Shown here one piece after another: positions 55,977 through 64,000 of a DNA stretch of 64,000 bases (positions within the stretch are counted from its first letter, which is position 1; every line of letters begins with the position of its first letter). The stretch lies in assembly GCA_021292165.1 (NCBI GenBank), contig CM037876.1, forward strand, positions 203,133,200 through 203,197,199, given 5' to 3'. Origin of the DNA: Shinisaurus crocodilurus. Taxonomy: Eukaryota; Chordata; Lepidosauria; Squamata; Shinisauridae. Under the pieces are notes generated by a model. It was not told the origin of the DNA, did not search any database, and worked only from the letters and a program-made list of their open reading frames with translations. The position numbers and the translations under genes were made by a program.

Positions 55977-57246
55977 GTGAGCAAGGGTTTGCAGCTCAAA
56001 GTGCTGGGATTTTTTTATAAGCAGGGACGATGATGTCATCCGCCACCACGGCCAGCCCTCCCATGAGGCTGGGTTAATTCCCTGCTCAGGTGGCGGATTG
56101 GGAGGGAGCAGATTGTGCCCCTCTTGCCAGTGGGAGGGCCCCTGTGGGCACTGGCACCACCACCACACCAGCCCTGCTCCCCCACTGCAGCAAATACCAT
56201 AGCAGGAGAGCAGCAAGCAAGCAGAGCTCCTTGGAGGAGGAGGAGCCCCCCTGCCATATCTTGCTCTAAGCCCTCTCCCAAAGCAAGAGATCAGATGGGC
56301 AGACTCTCCAGAAAGGCCACTCACCTGATCTCTTGCTTTGGGAGAGGGCTCAGAGCGAGAGATCAGGCAGGTGGGTGGGCTCTCTGGAGAGGCTGCCCAC
56401 ACGCCAACATGCCCAATCTCTTGCTTTGAGAACTCTCCGAATGCAAAAGATTAGGCGGGTAGGTGGGCTCTTCAGAGAGCTTGCCTGCCTGATCTCTCAC
56501 TCTGGGAGAGTCCCCTGAAGGAGAGATCGGGCAGGCAGCCCCTTGGGAGAGGCACCCAGGCCCAAATGCCATGCTTTGAGATGTCCTTCCTCAACACTAG
56601 GCATTGCACTGTACAGGCAGTAGAGGCAGCCTCCAGGGCCACCTCACAATGCCTCACTTTGAGAAGGACCCCTCAAAGTACGGTATTCGGTCCTGGGTGC
56701 CGCTCCAGAGGGACTGCCTGCCTGAACTCTGGATTGGGGGCAGGGGGTGGCGTTGCAGCAGCATGCATCCTCCTGCCTCAGGCAGTGGGACATCTTGCAC
56801 CACCCCTGACTGCCACTCCCCTCAGGCTTCCCTGTTCCCTCAGAGCTTAGCTGCATTCCTCACAGTAGTTGGGGGGAAATGGATTTTCTCAGTAACAATA
56901 TATTAGCTTGGTCTTGAATGGGCAATTAAGACCCATGAGCTTTACAAAAGACCTGTTCCTGATGGAGACAAAAACTGCTAGAACTGGTTTGTTGACTCTG
57001 AGATAAAATATTTCTCCCTGGTGCTGAGAAAAACAATATCCTGGAAAACCTTGAGCTGGTGGTCTTACACTGTTTGGGGAACTTTTGTGACTTTCTCTTT
57101 CCCTTTCTCGTGCAAACTCAGGTCTCTCCAGTCAAAGTCCAACATGCTAACCACTACACTGCCCTTTGGCAGCTCACTATTCTAGGACTGTCAGTTCATC
57201 CTAATAAACTGGGTATTATGCTTGTACGCATGCATGTGTGAGTATG

Positions 57247-57290
<44 letters not shown>

Positions 57291-57397
57291 AGGGATAGCA
57301 TAGCTGCCTGTATTTTTGGGCTCTCTTTGGGAGCATGGCTATGGGGACCGTTATGATGAGCACCTGCACTTCAAAATTTACCACTACACCACTACTG
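55977..57397. mobile_element. hAT-like element with internal tandem repeats
   Basis: Starts CAGTGGTGTAGTGAGCAAGG and ends TTTACCACTACACCACTACTG, inverted termini. Inside, about 56230-56550 has four imperfect units of 74-88 bp, each with GAGAGATCAGGCAGG-like and GGGCTCT(C)TGGAGAGGC-like words. A (TC)n(AC)n tract is at 57246-57291. No clear target duplication. Confidence 0.6.
57246..57291. repeat. Compound (TC)n(AC)n microsatellite
   Basis: About 20 bp of TC followed by about 25 bp of AC dinucleotides. Confidence 0.95.
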
Positions 57398-58654
57398 AAA
57401 ACATTCTTTTTCAGTTAAACTTTAAAGTCTTTTAAAGAAATAATATTGTTTAGATATTGACGTCAGCTGAAATGAGTATCAAGATTTGTTGGCCTTAAGA
57501 GTAAATAGATTCCAAAGGAAAGTTAAGTTATATCTGTTCCTTGATGTATGGATAAATTACTGTTGCAATAGGAAGTCAGTATACAATACACACATGATAA
57601 AATGTCTGAACCCTCCACAGTTCAACAGATCTGGACTTTGTCACATATCTGTAAGGAGTATCAGCCTGGACAGAAGAAAACTAGGCAGGTCAACACAATC
57701 GTTAGTTTTGGAAAGCCTGTGCTGCATTGGGACTAGTGACATCCTGGCATTCTATTTTGTATTTGGCATCACAGTACTTCTAATAAACTGAGCACAGGCC
57801 TCACCATTCTCATAGGAAATAGTAACGATCAATCTTATATTTAATAGGCTATTACAGTAACGTCTGCTCCAGGTTTTGGGGGGCCCTTAGGCAAGATACC
57901 TTCAGCGGGGCCCTCTCTGAGTAGCCCCACTTCCTCTGTGTAGCTGTTGCTGCTGCCCATTTGCTTGCCCAGTCCCTCTGGACCCATCCGCACCACAGCC
58001 TAGAGAAAGGCTGCTGCTTCTCCTGTCACTGCTCATTTTGTTGGATAGGGCAGGTGATCAGGCAGGGACAAGGAAAAAGCAGGTTCAAGGGGCTCAGAAG
58101 GCTGGCAGTGGGCTCCCTCCTGGGTTGTGCACCTCAGCAGGTGCCCAATGGTGCCTACTACTGGCCCTGCTTCAATATATGAATCAAACTGTTCATGAGT
58201 GACTAGAGGTCATGATCTCACATTTTCCAGTTCTCTTCCTTTGTGTGGTCCCCACTGAAATGTTGTGTGCATGCACATGAGCTACTTCCCTACAACCCAT
58301 GAACTGATCCAGAGATGTGCAATACATAGGGCTACCAATGACTCATTCTTATACTCCCACCACCATTAAAACCAATTTTTAAAAGGTAATTATTAGGGTG
58401 TGAAAAGCGTGTAAACCTTCCGTCTTTCAAGTTCTGCTCATGAGACACAAATCAGTGGCCATAGCTTCCAACCTTTGGTGGATTCTGTAGAATCCACAAA
58501 AGCTAAGAAAACCGCTCCAACTTTGTGTTATTTTGTGCTTGTTTCTCTTAGGCAAGAATTGAATCTCCATTTTTTAAAAACTACAGAATAATCTTTCTTT
58601 TTTTCTTTCAGTAAGCATCTCTATACCAGTGACAAAAAACAAGAACACCATATT
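57398..58654. other. Unannotated stretch with a possible hAT-like relic
   Basis: 57486-57791 is open but matches nothing I know. 57870-58170 has a GGGGGGCCCTTAGGCAAG-type start and TGCCTACTACTGGCCCTGC end that could be a worn DNA element. No exon supported. Confidence 0.4.
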
Positions 58655-58902
58655 GGGTTGGATCAAAAGGTGCCCCCATACAAGGGACTTATTAACAGAA
58701 TGGTAGGGGGAGGTAATTTCCACAAATTTCTCCTCCCCCCCCCCCCCCGCAGTTCCTGGTGTCCCTGTACACTGTTCCACAGGATCCCCACCCCATGCAA
58801 GGGGGCTGCATGAAGGAGGAATTCGTTAAAATCACCTTTCATTTTTGGGGAGCCCCCTGTCCATAAGGAGAACATTATTCACAGGATCTCTGGATCTAAC
58901 CC
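58655..58902. repeat. MITE with GGGTTGGATC / GATCTAACCC ends, second copy
   Basis: Starts GGGTTGGATCAAAAGGTGCC and ends CAGGATCTCTGGATCTAACC. Contains a 15-base C run near 58735. Pairs with 22876-23111. Confidence 0.6.
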
Positions 58903-59271
58903 ACTATATTCGTGTGGAAAATAAGCTCTATTCATACTTTTTTTAGTCACATTGAACCATCTCATATATTCAGGCAATAAATTCAAAAGGATTCTACATG
59001 AGAGTTGAACGTGCTTACCCACATTATTCAGCAAGGCTATACAAGGATCCCAACTATCAATGGATTGTGTGATATGAGATATTACCCCCCAGAACCTGAC
59101 CCATATTACAACCCCACCAAACATGATGGCGCTGTGCTCTTCTAACAAGAAAACCTATTTGCCCGAGAGATTCTGGTAACCCTTGCAGGAGTCAAATATC
59201 ATCTATAAAATAGTTTGTAATGAGCTTCTTGTAAATTAAAAGATAAATGAAGTTTTTTTTTTAATGCTATT

Positions 59272-61697
59272 ATGTATGTCTACCCAAAGCCCTGGGTGGG
59301 CAAACAGGGAGGAGTTGGTCTCTCCCAGCTATGCCCATGCCCACCAGGGTACTTGGTTCAGCATCAGAGTAGACTTGAGGGTTGGGGAGGAGGGGCTTCC
59401 ATGGTCCATAAGAATTCTCTATGGGCTTGTTCGCATGACACGGGGACCGCGGGGGAGCAGAAGTCCCCCGTGGTTCCCGTGTCGTGTGAACGCTGACCGG
59501 GGGTGCCCCCATTGGACAGCCGCACGCAGGACGCACGCAAAGTGACCATGGGTGGTAGAGGGGTAAGCCCCTACCACGCGAGGCCACCGTGCCATGCGAA
59601 CAGCGGGCGGCCGTCCCGCGGGGTCCGCACAGAGGCGGCAGCCCAGAGTGGCCGGAGCTGCCGCCGCCCCAGCCTGTAGGGGCAAATGGCCCCTCTGGGC
59701 ATCCCAGGGCCCTGCCCCCTAGCGCTGGGAGGCCCGCACTGCAGTGCGGGGACTGCGGGGTCCGCCCACGCGTGCGGGGCGCAGGTCGACTGCGGCGTCC
59801 CACCGGACGGCCCCGTGGTGCCTCCCCCGCCCGCAGCCTGGGTCGTGCGAACCAGCCCTCTCTCTCTCCAGGCTCCCAGTCCGTCTGACTACTAGTCTGG
59901 AGTGTTTGCATGTTGTGTTGGACCAGCGGGACAGACTGGGGATTCTGCTGGTCTACCGCCCACCCGTCAACCCAGCAGTCTCCCTACCTGAGCTGACAGA
60001 AGCTGCCTGGGTTGTGATGCTGAGGTCCCCCAGGCTGTTGGTCTTGGGGGATGTTAACATCCATGCTGAGGGCACCCTATCTGGGGCAGCTCAGGATTTC
60101 ATGGACTCCATGACAACCATGGGACTGTCCCAACATGTCATCAGCCCAACGCAGGTAGCAGAGCACACTATACATTTGTTTTTTCCAGCTGGGCATGGGA
60201 ATAGTGATCTGAAGGTCCCTTTGTCATGGTCAGATCTCTGCCTGATGAGCTTTAGACTGATGGCAGCTTTCCCTCTCTGCAAGGGTGGGGGATCTATTAA
60301 GATGACCCACACCTGGAGACTAATGGATCCAGATGGTTTCCAGAGGGCCCTAGGGGTTTTTTTTGGCTGATATGGCTGATGGTCCTGTCAAATCCCTGGT
60401 CAATCTCTGGAATACAAAGATGACCCAAGCCGCTGACATGATTGATCCTCAGCGCCCTCTCTGTAGTAGAGCTCATATGGTTCTGTGGTATATCATGGAG
60501 CTGAGGGTGATGAAACAAAGCAGGACAGCTTGAGTGCTGATGGAGAAAAACTCCTAATGGATGAAATAACCCTGGTATGTGCCTATGGTCAGGTATATTT
60601 AGGGGCAGTGAGGGCGGCAAAGAAACAACATCTCACTGCCTCTATTCAATCTTCTCTTTGCCGCCCAGAAGAGCTTTCTAGGGTCATCCGGGGCCTATTA
60701 CATGCAGGCCCAAAGGACATCCTAGACCCATCTGAGGTCTGCGCAATGTACTTGCTAGGCACTTCCAGGACAAAATCTCTTGCATCCGCCGGGAATTAGA
60801 CTCCAAGGTTATAGCAGTTGAATCAGGCTAGGTACCCAGAGCATAGCCTGGTCAAATTTTTTTGGATGAGTTTCAGTTGGTACAGGATGTTGACAAAGTG
60901 CTTGAACAGGTTTTTGCAACCACATCCGTACTGGATCCTTGCCCCTCCTGGCTTATAAAATCCAGCAGGGAGGGAACAGCTGGCTAGACCAGGGAGGAAA
61001 TTAATGCCTCCTTGGGAGAGGGAGTGGTCCCATGCCACCTGAAAGAAGCAGTGGGGCAACCACTCCTGAAGAAACCCTCTCTGGACCGGAAGATCTTAAC
61101 AACTTTAGGCTGGTGGCAAATGTTCCTTTTCTGAGCAAGATCTTTGAGTGGGTGGTGGCCAACCAGCTCCAGGCACCCTTGGATGAGACTGATTATCTGG
61201 ATCCATTTCAGTTGGGGTTCAGGCCAGGTTTTGGCATGAAAACATCTTTGGTCGCCCTGTATGATGACCTATGTCGAGAGAGAGACAGGGGGAGTGTGGC
61301 TTTCAATGACTTTTGATACCATTAACCATGGTATCCTTCTGGGGTGACTGTCTGAGCTGGGAATACTGCATTGCAGTGGTTCCACTCCTACTTGGATATC
61401 TAGCTCCAAAGGGTGGTGCCTGGGGAATATCGCTCAACCCCATGGATTCTCCAGCATGGAGTTCCCTAAGGGTCAGTTACTCAGTTTTGTCTCCCATGCT
61501 ATTCAACATCTACATGAAGCCGCTAACTGGGGTCATCTGGAGTTTTGGAGTGTGTTGTCATCAGTACACTGATGGCACGCAGCTCTACTTCACCTTTTCA
61601 TCTCCATCAGGTTAGGCTGTGGATGTGCTAAATCAGTGCCTGGCTGCAACAGTGGACTAGATGAGGGCTCCAATTTGGATTGGGACTGTGGTGCTCG
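59272..61697 (+). mobile_element. L2-like LINE with endonuclease and reverse transcriptase remnants
   Basis: The endonuclease start reads PPGYLVQHQSRLEGWGGGAS (59350-59400). After the inserted MITE at 59423-59858 it resumes with LTTSLECLHVVLDQRDRLGI, LVYRPP and LVLGDVNIHAEG, the GDxNxH motif of AP-like endonucleases (around 60045-60070). The reverse transcriptase part includes NFRLVANVPFLSKIFEWVVA and LDPFQLGFRPGFGMKTSLVA (61100-61240), then FDTINHGILLG after a frameshift. It ends about 61697 where a GC-rich segment begins. Multiple stops show it is dead. Confidence 0.85.
59423..59858. mobile_element. GC-rich MITE inside the L2-like endonuclease region
   Basis: The left end GGGCTTGTTCGCATGACAC and the right end GGTCGTGCGAACCAGCCC are inverted repeats with about 15 of 18 matches. 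The segment is very CpG-rich. The LINE reading frame is continuous on either side once it is ignored. The flanks are both TCTCT-rich, so the exact duplication cannot be resolved. Confidence 0.75.
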
Positions 61698-62190
61698 GGG
61701 GGGGATTTAAGCTTCCCCCCCATCCAGGTTTCATTCTGAAATTCCACCACCACCCCATGGGGGGGGTTGCAATTAGCCATGCATCCAAACCTTGAGGGGG
61801 GCCCTCCACGCCCCCAACTTGATTCTCCATGGGGGCGGGGGGCCCGACTCAATCTTCTGAGCGGCACAGAGAAGTTCTCCGTGCCGCTCGGCCCACCTTC
61901 TCTGATCCCGTTGAGTCACTTCCGGGACCAGAAATGATGTGACAGGACCCTGCGCAGGCGCAGAATGCGCCACAGGGGTCCAGCACGCCTGTGCAGGGTC
62001 CCGTCACATCATTTCCGGTGCCGGAAGTGACACGACGGGACCGGAGTGGGCCGCGTGGCCGGTGAGCCGCGGAGAGGCGAGCCGCCCTGAAGACAAAGGT
62101 AAGGCCTCGCCGGGCGTGAGCGGGGCCAATTTCGGCCCCATTTTGCCCGGCGAGGCTCGATTTCACACCGCTACTTGCAATATTATATTA
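61698..62190. repeat. GC-rich segment with long palindrome
   Basis: 61919-62028 is an inverted repeat: ACTTCCGGGACCAGAAATGA at the left is complementary to TCATTTCCGGTGCCGGAAGT at the right, and GTGACAGGACCCTGCGCAGG to CCTGTGCAGGGTCCCGTCAC. It is probably part of a non-autonomous DNA element truncating the L2-like LINE, but its termini are not defined. Confidence 0.6.
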
Positions 62191-62199
62191 TTATTAACC

Positions 62200-63790
62200 T
62201 CATAATGCCCAGAACCCATCTGGAACAGAAAGGAATGGTCCAGAATGCCAGCTTCCAAGTGAGTCAAATTAACCAAATTGACCAGTCACATACACATAAC
62301 TGTATGGAAGAGATGCAATCAGCCACAAAACATCCACAGTAAGCACATTCCAGTACGCATTCTGGGCAATAATCCCTATTCTGGAAAATGGCCTGGAACA
62401 CCAACTTCCAAGTAAGCCAAATCAACCAAATTCACCAGACATACACAATTGTATGGGAGCAGTGTAATAAGCCACAAAACTTCCACAGGAACCACATTTT
62501 GGTACCCGTTCTAGGCAATAAACACTATCAAGGGAACATGGCCCGGAACGCCAACTTCTGAGTGAGCCAAACCAACCAAATTCACCAGTCACACATGACT
62601 AGATAGGAGGGATGCAATAAGCTGCAATGTCCAGAGAAACTATGTTCCAGTACCCATTCCAGGCAATAGTCCATATCCCGGAAATTGGCCTGGATCGTCA
62701 ACTTCCAAGTGAGCCAAACCAACCAAATTCACCAGTCATACATAACTAAGTGGGAGTGATGCAATAAGCCACAAAACATCCAAAGAAACCACATTTCAGT
62801 ACCCATTCTGGGCAATAAACTGTATTATGGAAAATGGCCTGGAATGCCAAATTCAGAGTGAGCCAAGCCAAGAAATTCACCAGTCATACGAGGCAGGGGC
62901 ATTCTTAGGCACTCAAATGATTCAAACACAGCCCCACAGGATACAAATATGCATAAAATCTGCATGTGGTAATTTATAGTTATATATGCAAATTTAGGAA
63001 TAATTACTTGGATTTTTTTTTAATTTCACAGGAGGCAAAACCAGCCAATTAATTTCTCATCCAAATAATCTCAAATAAGTTCTTCAATTAATTTTCACCC
63101 TGCCCCAGATCATCCTACACCACTGGAAAAAGTTTTTTTCTAAGCTTAATTGCCATATAGGGAAAGATTGGGGGGGGGGGTTGCCACAAGTGAGAAAGGG
63201 AGAGTTAACCCCTCCCTCCAGCTCCAATCCACCTTGAAAATTGCCCCCTCCATGGCAAATAAGTTGAGGAAGAAAAACTTCCATTAGCACCAGTGGACAC
63301 TCAGGGCTCTGTGGAATAGATCCAGGGCCCTGGGAAATAAATTTGGAGCCAGAGCCCCATGGGCCCAGCCCTAGCAATGCTCTTGATGAGAGGGATGCCA
63401 GAAGCTGTGAAACTTCCATGTAAACCACGTTCTGGTACCTGTTCCAGGCAATAAATGGTACCCAGGGGAAATGGCCTGGCAAACCAATTGTCGAGTGAGC
63501 CAAATCAATCAAATTCACCAGGCACACATGACTGGATGGAAGGGATGCAATCAGCTACAAAACATCCATGGAAACCATGTTCTGGTATCTGTTCTGGGCA
63601 ATAAACAGTATTTTGGGGGAATGGCCCAGAACGCCAATTTCCCAGCTAGCCAAACTAAATGCACCCACAATGATAAGTCACAAAACATCTTCAGAAACCA
63701 CATTCCAGTATCTGTTGCAGGGAATAAAACCATATTCTGGAAAAATTGTTTGGAACGCCAAATTGTTTGGAATGCCCGATGGTGGAACCA
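62200..63790 (+). repeat. Tandem array, ~149-bp unit, at least six copies
   Basis: The anchor GGCAATAA recurs at about 62364, 62514, 62662, 62811, then 63447 and 63598, i.e. steps of 148-151 bp, with a shorter last unit near 63719. Each unit contains GCAATAAGCCACAAAACATC, ACCACATT(C)CAGTACCCATT and GCCAAATCAACCAAATTCAC-type words. The interval between the fourth and fifth anchors is lengthened by the insertion at 62894-63385. Unit divergence is perhaps 15-25% by eye. Confidence 0.88.
62894..63385. mobile_element. hAT-like element inserted in the tandem array
   Basis: 492 bp, left end CAGGGGCATTCTTAGGC, right end GCCCTAGCAATGCTCTTG, inverted and imperfect. Flanks ATACGAGG and ATGAGAGG match at 6 of 8. 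Removing it joins CAGTCATACGA to GAGGGATGCCA, restoring the array unit. Confidence 0.75.
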
Positions 63791-63894
63791 ACCAAATGTA
63801 TACATTGACTAGACTGAAAATTATCTATGATTTTAAATAAAGTTGTTATGGGCAATAGGCAGTTTAGGTTTAGGAGGTCATAAGGCCTGTTTCC

Positions 63895-64000
63895 TATGCA
63901 TCCTTGTCATGAAAATTGGCAATAAGACAATGGAACCAACTACCTAGGGAGGTGGTGGGCTCTCTGACTCTGGATGCATTCAAGGTGCAGCTGGACAGCC
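63895..64000 (+). mobile_element. CR1 LINE 3' part, cut by the window end
   Basis: Encodes a QWNQLPREVVGSLTLDAFKV-type segment (AATGGAACCAACTACCTAGG ... GCATTCAAGGTGCAGCTGGA), the conserved end of CR1 ORF2. The rest lies beyond the window. Confidence 0.8.

Noticed and set aside
59270..59911. 213-residue antisense open frame
   Set aside because: It overlaps the L2-like endonuclease on the + strand and a CpG-rich MITE. The + strand motifs explain the region.

Overview
This window is vertebrate nuclear DNA, most likely from a squamate reptile. The organism call is an inference. It rests on the mix of repeats: chicken-repeat-1 (CR1) and L2-like LINEs, an L1/Tx1-like LINE, an RTE-like LINE, tRNA-derived and 5S-rRNA-derived SINEs, and many hAT DNA transposons with 8-bp target duplications. 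There are no prokaryotic operons, and all coding signal lies in spliced exons or transposon relics.

The only host gene I can support is at the left end, about 600-9955, on the + strand. Six exons, each with canonical AG and GT borders and compatible phases, encode the C-terminus of a secreted gel-forming mucin of the MUC5AC/MUC5B/MUC2/VWF type: two cysteine-rich VWC-like modules, a C-terminal cystine knot (CTCK) and a short Gln/Glu-rich tail. A 3' UTR of about 1.1 kb ends at an AATAAA signal. The introns carry at least five hAT-type elements, a CR1 fragment, a tRNA-derived SINE and several microsatellites.

From about 10 to 64 kb I find no convincing host exon. This looks like intergenic DNA built from nested transposable elements. 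10-25 kb holds two copies of a hAT family with CTCGAGTC-rich ends and a fossil hAT dimerisation domain, two pieces of an RTE-like LINE, and a GC-rich mariner-like palindrome. 25-32 kb holds a CR1 end, a 5S-rRNA/CR1 chimeric SINE, a split L2-like LINE and a long broken L1-like LINE. 35-37 kb has an RTE-like insertion flanked by 133-bp direct repeats. 40-50 kb has degraded CR1 copies and a minus-strand retroelement relic with an SGNH-hydrolase-like domain. 50-59 kb has mostly hAT-type non-autonomous elements. 59-62 kb has an L2-like LINE with endonuclease and reverse transcriptase pieces. 62-63.8 kb is a tandem array with a ~149-bp unit interrupted by a hAT element. The window ends inside another CR1.

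I did not find a new host system. The best material is insertion history: several perfect 8-bp duplications, multi-level nesting, an unusually long direct repeat around an RTE-like insert, a local inverted templated duplication, and chimeric elements.
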